A DNA stretch of 64,000 nucleotides from Sabulibacter ruber (GTDB lineage: Bacteria; Bacteroidota; Bacteroidia; Cytophagales; Hymenobacteraceae), in contig NZ_JAFFID010000003.1 of NCBI RefSeq assembly GCF_017355955.1, forward strand, positions 558,001-622,000, in the 5' to 3' direction. Below, piece by piece: positions 15,377 through 24,785 of the stretch. The position numbers and the translations under genes were made by a program. The first letter of the stretch is position 1, and every line of letters begins with the position of its first letter. The notes beneath the pieces are model-generated. The model was not told the origin of the DNA and made no database searches. It saw only the letters and a list, made by a program, of their open reading frames with translations.

Positions 15377-16765
15377 TTAATCCTGCTTCTCTTCCTTTAC
15401 CAGGGGCAAAGTCAGATAGAAGGTGGTTTGCACGAAGGGCGTGGAGGTGGCGTGCAAAGCGCCGCCGTGCTGCCGGATGATCTGCCGGGATAAGCTTAGC
15501 CCGATACCGGAACCATCGGGTTTGGTGGTGTAGAACGGGATGAAGATCTGCTCCTGCAATTCCTGTGGTATTCCTGGCCCGTTGTCTGAAACTTCTATCC
15601 TGACGGTGTGCGGCTGTTTATGGTCCTGCAAAGCGCGCAAAATCATTTTGGGCTCGGCTACTGTGGCGCAGGATTCCATGGCGTTTTTCAGCAAATTCAA
15701 CAAAACCTGCTCCAACTGCTCTGCATCGGCGGAAAGCCAGAGTTGTTCATCCGGTAACTGCAGGGTAAACGAGATATTGGTGTTTTTCACCTGGGCCTCC
15801 ATCAAGCGGCCTACGTGTCCGCAGAGTGCCTGCAAAGAAAGTTCTTCTACGTGCGGGGGCGGAACCCGTGTTAAGCGGCGGTAATTTTCCACGAAGCGCT
15901 GCATGCCCCGGGTACGGTTTTCAATGGTGCGCAGCCCCAGTTGCAGGTCTTCCATGGTGTCTTCGTCCAGGTTTCCGGCCTCGGTGACGGGGGCTAGCTC
16001 GGCTTTCACCAGATCACTGATAGAGGAGGTGAGCGAGATAATGGGCGTCACGGAGTTCATAATCTCGTGGGTGAGCACGCTGATGAGCTTTTTCCAAGAT
16101 TCCAGCTCCTGCGCTTCCATCTCTGACCGGATGTTCTGGAAAGACATAATCCTGACTTCCTGGTTCTGCAGACGCAGACTGGTCACGTGCACCGTGAGCA
16201 AGACTTCTTCGGTGAGTTGCCGCAGACGGATCAATTTGGCTTCATTGGTAGGCTCCGCGAAAGCCACCTCGGCCAGGGCCGGATACAAACGTTCCACGGT
16301 GTGGATGTTCTGCAGAAACGGCAGATCCAGCAACCGGTGGGCAGCTTTGTTCATGAGCTGGATGTGGCCATCGGCATCAAAGGTGATCAGGCCAATGCGA
16401 AGGTGCTCCACCACGCCCTGCAGGTACTGGTGATGGGCTTCTTTTTCGGCTTTGATGCGCCCGAACGCCCCGGTGATGTCGTTGAACATGCGGTGCAGCT
16501 CCCGGTACTGGGGCGGAGCGCCTTCCACGGTAAAGCGTTGGGTGAAATCTGAGTGCCGGATGGCCAGCAAAAACCGGATGAGGTCACGGTTAGTGCGTTG
16601 CACGTATTCAATCAGCTCCAGCACCTGACCTGTGGCCAGCACCAAAAGGCAGAACAACGAAATATACCAGCGGTGCACAAACCCCACGTACACCGCCGCC
16701 AACAACGTAAGCGCCAGCAGCAGCACCCGCAGGGCTACCCGTACATTGAAGTAGTTATAGACCAT
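15377..16765 (-). CDS. NtrB-like sensor histidine kinase
   Basis: A 462-residue membrane kinase. Two transmembrane helices (about 8-30 and 33-50) are separated by only a few residues, so there is essentially no periplasmic sensor loop. A HAMP-like linker (60-105), a PAS-like domain (115-215), a dimerisation/phosphoacceptor segment VLTHEIMNSVTPI (H233) and an ATPase domain with N361, DNGPGIP (394-400) and GSGIGLSLS (418-426) follow. Its start overlaps the end of the response-regulator gene by 11 bp, so the two are translationally coupled. It likely controls the divergent ABC exporter. The signal is unknown. Confidence 0.93.
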   Translation of the reverse strand: MVYNYFNVRVALRVLLLALTLLAAVYVGFVHRWYISLFCLLVLATGQVLELIEYVQRTNRDLIRFLLAIRHSDFTQRFTVEGAPPQYRELHRMFNDITGAFGRIKAEKEAHHQYLQGVVEHLRIGLITFDADGHIQLMNKAAHRLLDLPFLQNIHTVERLYPALAEVAFAEPTNEAKLIRLRQLTEEVLLTVHVTSLRLQNQEVRIMSFQNIRSEMEAQELESWKKLISVLTHEIMNSVTPIISLTSSISDLVKAELAPVTEAGNLDEDTMEDLQLGLRTIENRTRGMQRFVENYRRLTRVPPPHVEELSLQALCGHVGRLMEAQVKNTNISFTLQLPDEQLWLSADAEQLEQVLLNLLKNAMESCATVAEPKMILRALQDHKQPHTVRIEVSDNGPGIPQELQEQIFIPFYTTKPDGSGIGLSLSRQIIRQHGGALHATSTPFVQTTFYLTLPLVKEEKQD

Positions 16766-18131
16766 GCTTTTCTATGCGACGGTACAAAGCAGTGCGCGTG
16801 ATTCCCAGTTCTTTGGAGGCGTGCGTGATGTTGCCGTTGTGTTTGAGCAGCGCCTGCTGCACCAGCGTTTTCTCCACGTTGCCTAACGTAGGCTCCACAT
16901 CCAGCGAGACCGAAGCCCCCGCCGATGGCTCGGCCAAATATACATCTGAAGGCAGCAGCTTGCCGGGCTCAGACATGATCACCGCCCGTTCCATGGTGTG
17001 CTCCAGTTCCCGGATGTTGCCCGGCCAGGAATAGCCCATGAGTTTCTGCAAGACCTGCTTGTCCAGCTTCAGATTCGGTTTCTGGTACTTTTTGGAAAAA
17101 GAAGCCAGAAAGTGCTCGGCCAGCGGCTGAATGTCTTCTTTGCGTTCGCGCAGCGGCGGCAATTGAATCTCTACGGTATTGATGCGGTAGAGCAAATCCT
17201 GCCGGAAGCGGCCTTGTTTCACCATCTCGTACAGCGGCATGTTGGTGGCGCTCACCAACCGGATGTTCACCGGCCGCGGCCGATTGGAGCCTACCGGCGT
17301 TACCTGGCGGCTTTGGAGGGCGGTAAGCAGTTTGGCCTGCAGCGGCAAACTCAGGTTGCCTATCTCGTCCAGGAACAGCGTACCGCCGGAGGCTACCTCA
17401 AAGCGGCCGGCACGGTCTTCCTTGGCATCGGTGAAGGCGCCTTTCACGTGCCCAAACAGTTCGCTCTCAAACAAGGTCTCGGTTACGGCGCCAAGATCTA
17501 CGGGAATGAACACCTCTTTGGCCCGCAAGGAGAGCCGGTGCAGCAGACGGGCGGCAACTTCCTTGCCGGTGCCGTTTTCGCCCAGAATAAGCACGTTGGC
17601 ATCGGTGGCGGCTACTTTCTCCAGGGTCTGGTACACGCGCTGCATGGCCGGCGAGTTGCCAATCAGTTCCACGCCCGCCTGGTTCAGGACCTGGCTCAAC
17701 TGCTGTTGCTTGGATCGCAGGTTTTGCACCTCATTGGTAGACTCCTTGAGCTTACACGCCGAGATCATGGTAGCCAGCAATTTCTCATTATGCCAGGGCT
17801 TCACCACAAAATCCATCGCGCCCAGTTTCAGAGCCTGCACGGCCAGGTCAATATCGCCGTAGGCGGTCATCATCACCACTACGGCCTGCGGGTCTACTTC
17901 CAGAATCTTCTGCAACAGTTCCAGACCCTCGCGGCTGGAGGTGGCCCCGGCCGTGTAGTTCATGTCCAGCAAAATCACGTCATAGGGCTCTTTCAGGAGC
18001 AGATCGGGGAGTTTCTGCGGGTTAATCTCCGTGCGCACATGCGAGAAGTGCTGCTTCAGGAAGATACGTCCGGCCGTGAGAATGTCTTCTTGGTCGTCCA
18101 CAATGAGAATGCGGCAGTTCATTTTGCTCAT
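16755..18131 (-). CDS. NtrC-family sigma-54-dependent response regulator
   Basis: A 458-residue activator with three domains. The receiver (1-125) has D56 as phosphoacceptor and K111 in VVKPW. The AAA+ domain (155-385) has Walker A GENGTGKE at 184-191, ESELFGH, the sigma-54 contact loop GAFTDA at 231-236 and the sensor segment VSATNM. A Fis-type helix-turn-helix (about 415-457, GNITHASKELGITRTALYRRIEK) ends the protein. It pairs with the overlapping kinase gene. A -24/-12-like site lies just upstream, suggesting autoregulation. The adjacent ABC exporter is the likely target. Confidence 0.95.
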   Translation of the reverse strand: MSKMNCRILIVDDQEDILTAGRIFLKQHFSHVRTEINPQKLPDLLLKEPYDVILLDMNYTAGATSSREGLELLQKILEVDPQAVVVMMTAYGDIDLAVQALKLGAMDFVVKPWHNEKLLATMISACKLKESTNEVQNLRSKQQQLSQVLNQAGVELIGNSPAMQRVYQTLEKVAATDANVLILGENGTGKEVAARLLHRLSLRAKEVFIPVDLGAVTETLFESELFGHVKGAFTDAKEDRAGRFEVASGGTLFLDEIGNLSLPLQAKLLTALQSRQVTPVGSNRPRPVNIRLVSATNMPLYEMVKQGRFRQDLLYRINTVEIQLPPLRERKEDIQPLAEHFLASFSKKYQKPNLKLDKQVLQKLMGYSWPGNIRELEHTMERAVIMSEPGKLLPSDVYLAEPSAGASVSLDVEPTLGNVEKTLVQQALLKHNGNITHASKELGITRTALYRRIEKHGL

Positions 18132-18168
18132 AAGGCAAAGTAATTGAGGGTTGGCTACGCCGATGGTC

Positions 18169-18185
18169 TACAAGGAAGGTGCCAG
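18169..18185 (-). promoter_or_regulatory. Candidate sigma-54 promoter of the NtrC/NtrB-like operon
   Basis: Read on the minus strand: CTGGCACCTTCCTTGTA. It matches TGGCAC-N5-TTGCA except that the -12 GC is GT. GG and GT are separated by the required 10 bp. The predicted start would be about 25 bp before the regulator ATG. Confidence 0.5.
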
Positions 18186-18197
18186 TTGTCCGGAACC

Positions 18198-18278
18198 GCA
18201 CAGAAACCGCCGTTTACTGCCTGTTTTCCAAAAACTTAGGAAAAACCGGGAAAACTGGCTCAAAACCGCGGTGTACGC
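18198..18278. repeat. IPE palindromic element, copy 6 (long, divergent)
   Basis: CGTTTACTGCCTGTTTTCC pairs with GGGAAAACTGGCTCAAAACC across a central spacer. It sits in the divergent promoter region between the NtrC-like gene and the exporter. Confidence 0.5.
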
Positions 18279-18372
18279 TTGCAGACGAATAAATGTACGA
18301 AACCGTGCACTTTGGCACAAGTTCAGACCACGCCACCTTGGTAAAAACCTATCTTACAGCAATTTACCAATT

Positions 18373-18389
18373 TTGGCATTCCGTTTGGA
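18373..18389 (+). promoter_or_regulatory. Weak candidate sigma-54 site before the exporter operon
   Basis: TTGGCATTCCGTTTGGA: a -24-like GG and a second GG (expected GC) 10 bp later. It lies about 125 bp before the ATPase start. Confidence 0.3.
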
Positions 18390-18410
18390 GAGCTACACAG
18401 CGATGAGCTA

Positions 18411-18453
18411 CCTGTTTCCGGGCTGATTTCCAGAAAATCGGCCTATAAACAGG
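18411..18453. repeat. IPE palindromic element, copy 7
   Basis: CCTGTTTCCGGGCTGATTTC / AGAAAATCGGCCTATAAACA(GG): a nearly complete stem, 60 bp upstream of the ABC ATPase gene. Confidence 0.65.
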
Positions 18454-18513
18454 AAATCCATTTAGTACTTCATTCACTCAGTCACTCAATCAGACATTCA
18501 CTCCTTGAATCCT

Positions 18514-19224
<711 letters not shown>

Positions 19225-19240
19225 ACGATAAGAAATGATG

Positions 19241-19447
19241 CCGCTGGCGCGAGCGTCCCGCTCGTGTCCGCGCAAATTGCCGAACGCTCTTATTTATTTT
19301 GTCATCCTGAAAGGATCTTGTGGACCAACGGTAGCGTCGTTTCTTCAACGCCTTTCTAGTTCGCCCACAAGATCTTTCCAAGATGACAGAGAGGAGTGAG
19401 AATCATCCAGAATGCGTGTGGCACGAGCGGGACGCTCGCGCCAGCGG
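19241..19447. repeat. Composite REP-like inverted repeat enclosing the 89-bp element
   Basis: Outer arms 19241-19268 (CCGCTGGCGCGAGCGTCCCG...) and 19420-19447 are inverted copies matching at 27 of 28 positions. Each arm is itself a hairpin (CGAGCG-GGA-CGCTCG). The second copy of the 89-bp element is nested inside. There is no ORF in this 393-bp gap (19225-19617). Confidence 0.85.
19300..19388. repeat. 89-bp element with 23-bp terminal inverted repeats, copy B
   Basis: Left arm TGTCATCCTGAAAGGATCTT(GTG) and right arm CACAAGATCTTTCCAAGATG(ACA). The interior shares GCCTTTCTAGTTCGCC with copy A at 4587-4675, while the loop sequence differs. Confidence 0.8.
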
Positions 19448-19506
19448 AACAAAGAGAATTAACCATCTCAGAATTGCTTAGAAGCGCTCTCTTTTAGAAT
19501 TTCGAA

Positions 19507-19553
19507 CGGGCTGTTTAGCGCCTATTTTTAGAAAATCGAGCTAAAAATACCCG
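19507..19553. repeat. IPE palindromic element, copy 8
   Basis: CGGGCTGTTTAGCGCCTATT...AGAAAATCGAGCTAAAAATACCCG, 65 bp upstream of the first permease gene. Confidence 0.5.
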
Positions 19554-19617
19554 TGCTTTCCCTGACTCAGGACTCATAACTCAAGACTCAGAACTCCAGA
19601 CATAGAACTATACTACC

Positions 19618-22044
19618 ATGTTCAAGAACTATTTGAAAGTGGCCTGGCGGAACCTGATCCGGCAGAAGGTTTACTCTTCCATCAACATTGCGGGGCTTAC
19701 CATTGGGTTAACGGCCTGTATCCTCATCTCGCTGTACGTGGTGGACGAGCTCAGCTATGACCGCTTCCACGCCAACGCAGACCGCATTTACCGTGTCACC
19801 CGCGATTTCACGGCCCAAGACGGCACCGTGAGCTTGCACCTGGGCCACGTGGCCCCGCCATTCGGTCCTTTGATTGAGCAGGACTTCCCAGATATTGAAA
19901 AGGTGGCCCGCACCCTGAACACCGAGCTGCTGGTAGAGGACAAAGAGCAGCAGAAAGCCTTTAACGAGCAGAACCTGTACTTCGCGGAGCCGGAGTTGCT
20001 GGATATTTTCACCATTCCAGTGACCAAAGGCGACGGGAAAAAGGCCTTATCTGAGCCGTTCACCATGCTCTTGAGCGAAGACATGGCCGAGAAATATTTC
20101 CCCGGGGCCGATCCGGTGGGCAAGGTGCTGCAGGTCTACAACCAGTTTCCGGTGAAAGTAGCGGGCGTTTTTGAACCCTTGCCTGCCAATTCTCACTTTC
20201 ACCCAGACTTTCTGATGTCATTCGCTTCCCTCGCCGATACGGCCGTGTATGGAGCCGAGGCACTGGCCACCAACTTCGGAAACAACTCCTTTGGCACGTA
20301 TTTGCTGTTGCCAGAAAACTACCCCGCAGATAAACTTCAGGCCCAGTTCCCGGCCTTTCTGGACCGGCATTTGGGCGGCTCTGACCACGCCCGGGGCCGT
20401 AAGCCCTCTGATTTTACGCACCTGTACCTGCAAAAGCTCACCGACATTCACCTGCGCTCCCACCTGGACTCTGAGGAGGAACCCAACGGTGATATTACCT
20501 CCGTGATGATTCTGGGTGCGGTAGCCGTGTTCATCCTGCTCATTGCCTGCATCAACTATATCAACCTGTGCACCGCCCGGTCTACCAGCCGCGCCAAGGA
20601 AATAGGCATCAGGAAAGTGGTGGGCGCGTACCAGCAAACCCTGGTGGGGCAGTTCCTGATGGAATCCGTTCTGGTGGCGGTCTTGTCAACGGTGCTGGCG
20701 CTGGGCCTGGCCGAGGTACTGCTGCCCTGGCTTAACACCTTCACCGGCAAAGCCATGGACCTTGACCTGATTTCACAGCCTTCTTTACTGGTGCTGGTGC
20801 TGCTGTTACCGCTGGTGGTGGGCGGACTGGCAGGGTTGTATCCGGCGCTGTACCTCTCCAAATTCCGGCCGGTGCTGGTACTCAAAGGCTCTTTGAGCAG
20901 CGGCGCGCGCAATCCGTTCCTGCGCAAAACGCTGGTGGTAACACAGTTCTCCATTTCCATTGTGCTCATCATTGCCACCGGGGTAATCTCGCAGCAGTTA
21001 GACTACATGCAAACCAAATCACTGGGTTTTGACAAAGAACGCCTGGTGGTGTTTGATTATGATAATGACTTGTCTGACCAGTTTGAAGCCTACAGAAATG
21101 AATTGCTTTCATCGGCCAGCATCCAGAAAGTAGGCCGGTCCCTGCTGGTGCCTTCTGAGCGTCTGCTCAACTCTATGGGCGCGGCCGTACAGAAAGGCGA
21201 TTCCATGGAGCAGACCAGTTTGCCCATCCGGTTTGTGAACGTTGACCACGACCTGTTCTCCACGTATGGCGTGCAACTGGCCGCGGGCCGAAATTTCCTG
21301 AAAGACCACCCCACTGATACTGCAAGTTATGTCCTGAATGAGTCATCGGTGAAGATGATTGGCTGGAAGAACGCGCAGGAAGCCTTGGGGCAACCGTTTC
21401 AGTACGGCGGCAGAAAAGGCCGCGTGATTGGCGTAGTGAAAGACTTTCACTTTGAATCCATGCACGAGGAGATCTCACCCATGGTGTACTTGCTGCCGTC
21501 CGGCGATCAATACAGCAAGATCTCGGTGAAATTCACCGGTGATCCGCAGGAGGCCCTGGCGCACCTGCAGGCCACCTGGAAGAAATTCCTGCCCAACAAA
21601 CCGTTTGAGTACCAGTTCATGGATGATATGTTTGGGCAGCTCTATGAGTCTGAGGTCCTGAAGCAGCGCATCTTCACCATCTTCTCGGCCATCGCAATTT
21701 TCATTGCCTGCCTGGGCTTGTTTGGGTTGGCTTCTTACACCGCCGAGCAGCGCACCAAAGAGATCGGCATCCGGAAAGTGCTGGGCTCCTCGGTGCAGGA
21801 GATTGTGTTGCTGCTATCCAAAGACTTTGCCTGGCTGGTGGTGATTTCCATTGTGCTGGCCTCGCCCATTGCCTGGTACGGCATGAACAAATGGCTGCAG
21901 GATTTTGCCTACCGCGTACCGCTGAATTGGAGCACCTTCTTCCTGACGGGCCTCATTGCCATGACCATTGCCATGCTCACGGTCAGCTTCCACGCGGCCA
22001 AGGCGGCTTTACTGAACCCGGTCAAAGCCCTCAGAACTGAATAA
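19618..22044 (+). CDS. ABC transporter permease, FtsX/MacB type (first of two)
   Basis: An 808-residue membrane protein. A first transmembrane helix (about 20-42, INIAGLTIGLTACILISLYV) is followed by a MacB-type periplasmic domain (45-270), an FtsX domain with three helices (about 285-420), a second periplasmic domain (450-660) and a second FtsX domain (about 680-800; IFIACLGLFGLASYTAEQRTKEIGIRK, quoted here in part as GLFGLASYTAEQRTKEIG). This doubled eight-helix layout is common in Bacteroidota. It would pair with the neighbouring ATPase. It is a tandem paralogue of the next gene. The exported substrate is unknown. Confidence 0.93.
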   Translation: MFKNYLKVAWRNLIRQKVYSSINIAGLTIGLTACILISLYVVDELSYDRFHANADRIYRVTRDFTAQDGTVSLHLGHVAPPFGPLIEQDFPDIEKVARTLNTELLVEDKEQQKAFNEQNLYFAEPELLDIFTIPVTKGDGKKALSEPFTMLLSEDMAEKYFPGADPVGKVLQVYNQFPVKVAGVFEPLPANSHFHPDFLMSFASLADTAVYGAEALATNFGNNSFGTYLLLPENYPADKLQAQFPAFLDRHLGGSDHARGRKPSDFTHLYLQKLTDIHLRSHLDSEEEPNGDITSVMILGAVAVFILLIACINYINLCTARSTSRAKEIGIRKVVGAYQQTLVGQFLMESVLVAVLSTVLALGLAEVLLPWLNTFTGKAMDLDLISQPSLLVLVLLLPLVVGGLAGLYPALYLSKFRPVLVLKGSLSSGARNPFLRKTLVVTQFSISIVLIIATGVISQQLDYMQTKSLGFDKERLVVFDYDNDLSDQFEAYRNELLSSASIQKVGRSLLVPSERLLNSMGAAVQKGDSMEQTSLPIRFVNVDHDLFSTYGVQLAAGRNFLKDHPTDTASYVLNESSVKMIGWKNAQEALGQPFQYGGRKGRVIGVVKDFHFESMHEEISPMVYLLPSGDQYSKISVKFTGDPQEALAHLQATWKKFLPNKPFEYQFMDDMFGQLYESEVLKQRIFTIFSAIAIFIACLGLFGLASYTAEQRTKEIGIRKVLGSSVQEIVLLLSKDFAWLVVISIVLASPIAWYGMNKWLQDFAYRVPLNWSTFFLTGLIAMTIAMLTVSFHAAKAALLNPVKALRTE

Positions 22045-22050
22045 CACTGG

Positions 22051-22096
22051 TTTGGGTTTCGGGGCTGTTTTCTGTAAATCAGCCCCGAAACCCAAA
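22051..22096 (+). repeat. IPE palindromic element, copy 9
   Basis: TTTGGGTTTCGGGGCTG(TTTTC) with CAGCCCCGAAACCCAAA: a perfect 17-bp outer arm pair. It lies 6 bp after the first permease stop and is not followed by a T-run, so it may act as a processing or attenuation hairpin inside the operon. Confidence 0.75.
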
Positions 22097-22142
22097 ACAG
22101 ATCAACATTTTTACCTCTCAGGAGAGAGCATATTTCTGGCGA

Positions 22143-24563
22143 ATGCTGAAGAACTATTTTAAAATAGCGTGGCGAAATCTGCTGCGGCACAAGGCGTACT
22201 CGGCTATCAACATCATTGGGCTGGCTACCGGTATCTCGGCGTGCCTGCTCATTTTTCTGTTTGTATCGCATGAGCTCACCTATGACCGGCATTACCCTCA
22301 GGCAGAGAGCATTTTCAGGGTGGTGGGCAGATTGAACTTCCACGGCAAGGAAGACAGATTCTCGCTTTCGCCCCGGCCGCTGGCCGATTATGTCCGGCGG
22401 GAGATCCCGGAGGTGAAAAAGATTGCCCGCATTGCCGCCGCCGGTAAGCAAACCGTCTGGATAGAGCGGCAATCCTTTCTGGAAGAAAACCTTTTCTTTG
22501 CCGATAGCACCTTTTTTGAAGTCATTCCTTATCAGTTCCTGGCGGGCAACCCGGTCACTGCCCTTCGTGAGCCCAAGACCATCGTGATTTCTGAAGAACT
22601 GGCCCGGAAATACTTCGGAAGCCCCGAGAAAGCCCTGGGCCAGGTGGTTGCCTTCACCAAAAATCAGCACAAGGTAACGGGCGTCTACCAAGCCGAGAAG
22701 CATTCTCACCTCAAAGCCGATGCGTTTCTTTCCATGGTTACCCGCGAGCAAATGGAGAAAGAAAGGCTAGGCGACTCTACTTACGCCGAGCGGGCAAACG
22801 AATGGCTCAATTTCAGTTATTACACGTATTTCACGCTCTACCATCCTGAGGCGCGGCATGCTTTCCAGCAGAAACTAACGGACCTGATCAACCGCCGGGC
22901 TGTGCCCTGGATGAAGGAAAACCAGGTCAGCGGGGCTCTGGACCTGATTGTGCAACCCCTTTCAGACATTCACCTGAACGCCGAGTTCCAGCATGACGTG
23001 AGCCCGCCCGGCAATAAATCCTACGTGTACATTTTCAGCCTGGTGGCCATTTTTATTCTGGTCATTGCCTGTATCAACTACATGAACCTGGCTACGGCCC
23101 GCTCGGCCAAACGGGCCCGTGAGGTGGGCTTGCGCAAAGTGGTAGGCGCGCACCGGCTGCAGATCATCCGCCAGTTCCTGAGCGAATCGGTGTTGATTAC
23201 GGGCTTGGCGTTGGTGCTGGCTCTGGCGCTGGTGGAGCTGTCTTTGCCGCTTTTCAATTCCCTGACGGGGAAAGAATTTGAATCTGGCTCGTTCTTTACG
23301 GGGCCTTTTGTGCTGGCCCTGTTGGCCATTCTGTTGTTTGTAGGAGTGGCGGCGGGCAGTTATCCGGCGTTTTTCCTTTCTGGCTTTAAACCGGTGGAGG
23401 TCCTCAAATCTGATAACAACCCCAGGGGCTCCAATGCCTGGCTGCGCCGAAGCCTGGTGGTGGTGCAGTTCACCATTTCCCTGGTTTTGATCATCGGCAC
23501 GGCCGTGGTGTACAGCCAGCTGCAGTTCCTGAAAAACAAGAACCTGGGTTTCAACAAAGAGCAGGTGGTGGCCATTGACATCCCCACCGCCGATTCTACC
23601 CTTACCCGAAGGTTACCGGTGGTCATGCAGGAACTTAGGGGGAACCCCGCCATTCTGGAGGTGGCCGCCACCGGCAATATTCCCGGGGAACCGTTGTCCC
23701 GCCTGTTCATGATTGTGGAGGAGGAAGCAGGTGGTGAGAAAGACAAAACCATGAATGTGCTGTTTGTGGAGGCCGGCGCGCTGGAGGTAATGGGCGTACA
23801 CCTGAAAGAAGGCCGGACGTTCCAGAAAAGCATTCCCACAGACGTCAAAGGTGCTGTGCTGGTGAACGAAGCCGCTGCCAACTGGCTGGGCTGGAGCAAA
23901 CCCCTGGGCAAGCGCGTGCAGTTCCTGGACTATGACACTAAAGTGATTGGGGTTACCCAGAATTTCAACTATGCTTCTTTGCACAGCGCCGTGGAACCGC
24001 TCATGATTGTGCCGGTTCAGCATTCCAACGGTTACGTACTGGCCAAGGTCAGCACCCAGAATCTGGAAAGCACCCTGCATTTTCTGGAACAGAACTGGCG
24101 CGCCTTTGACCCCAAACACCCCATGGAGTACTTTTTCCTGGACGATTACTTCAACAAGCAGTACCAGGCCGAGGAGAAAATGCTGGCCGTGTTTGGCTAC
24201 TTCGCTGCCTTGACCATCCTGATTGCCTGTCTGGGTCTGTTTGGGTTGGCGTCTTATACCGCTGAGCAGCGCACCAAAGAGATTGGGATCAGGAAAGTGC
24301 TGGGCTCCTCGGTGATGGAGATTGTGCTGTTGCTTTCCAAAGACTTTGCGCTGCTGGTGGTAGTGGCTATTCTGATTGCTTCGCCGCTGGCCTGGTACGG
24401 CATGAAAAACTGGCTGCAGGACTTTGCTTACCGCGTGAACCTGAGTCCGTGGCTTTTCTGCCTGGCGGGCCTGACCTCCTTGGTCATTGCAATTGCCACG
24501 GTGAGTTTCCAGGCCGCCAAAGTGGCCCTGCTGAATCCGGTGAAAGCTCTGCGGAGTGAGTAG
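22143..24563 (+). CDS. ABC transporter permease, FtsX/MacB type (second of two)
   Basis: An 806-residue paralogue of the preceding permease with the same domain order: an N-terminal helix (INIIGLATGISACLLIFLFV), a MacB-like periplasmic domain, a central FtsX helix bundle, a second periplasmic domain, and the C-terminal LFGLASYTAEQRTKEIGIRK block, nearly identical to its neighbour. The two permeases may form a heterodimer on an ATPase dimer. It is 98 bp downstream of the first permease with an IPE hairpin between them. The ATG at 22143 is directly followed by the conserved LKNYFKIAWRNL start of this family. Confidence 0.93.
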   Translation: MLKNYFKIAWRNLLRHKAYSAINIIGLATGISACLLIFLFVSHELTYDRHYPQAESIFRVVGRLNFHGKEDRFSLSPRPLADYVRREIPEVKKIARIAAAGKQTVWIERQSFLEENLFFADSTFFEVIPYQFLAGNPVTALREPKTIVISEELARKYFGSPEKALGQVVAFTKNQHKVTGVYQAEKHSHLKADAFLSMVTREQMEKERLGDSTYAERANEWLNFSYYTYFTLYHPEARHAFQQKLTDLINRRAVPWMKENQVSGALDLIVQPLSDIHLNAEFQHDVSPPGNKSYVYIFSLVAIFILVIACINYMNLATARSAKRAREVGLRKVVGAHRLQIIRQFLSESVLITGLALVLALALVELSLPLFNSLTGKEFESGSFFTGPFVLALLAILLFVGVAAGSYPAFFLSGFKPVEVLKSDNNPRGSNAWLRRSLVVVQFTISLVLIIGTAVVYSQLQFLKNKNLGFNKEQVVAIDIPTADSTLTRRLPVVMQELRGNPAILEVAATGNIPGEPLSRLFMIVEEEAGGEKDKTMNVLFVEAGALEVMGVHLKEGRTFQKSIPTDVKGAVLVNEAAANWLGWSKPLGKRVQFLDYDTKVIGVTQNFNYASLHSAVEPLMIVPVQHSNGYVLAKVSTQNLESTLHFLEQNWRAFDPKHPMEYFFLDDYFNKQYQAEEKMLAVFGYFAALTILIACLGLFGLASYTAEQRTKEIGIRKVLGSSVMEIVLLLSKDFALLVVVAILIASPLAWYGMKNWLQDFAYRVNLSPWLFCLAGLTSLVIAIATVSFQAAKVALLNPVKALRSE

Positions 24564-24564
24564 C

Positions 24565-24604
24565 TGTTTTAAGGCAGTTTTAAGGAAAAGAGGCCAAAAA
24601 ACCA
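24565..24604. repeat. IPE palindromic element, copy 10
   Basis: TGTTTTAAGGCAGTTTTAAG/GAAAAGAGGCCAAAAAACCA, starting 1 bp after the second permease's stop codon. The arms are degenerate. Confidence 0.5.
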
Positions 24605-24785
24605 AGGTTTGAAAGTTAAATGACAATCCGGAGAGCGGCTGGTTGTAAGTTTTCGGCTTACTTTTCGACAAAGAAGTAGAAACCGGAAGTACCCTGGGCA
24701 GAAAAGCAACCAAGACAATCTTCCCGTATAAGCACCTAAACCCAATAACTTTCGTTTTCTTAGCATTCTCAGATAAAATAAAACT

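Noticed and set aside
16998..18143. A 381-codon open frame antisense to the NtrC-like gene
   Set aside because: It overlaps a regulator with every expected motif. The sequence is a typical shadow frame without domains.
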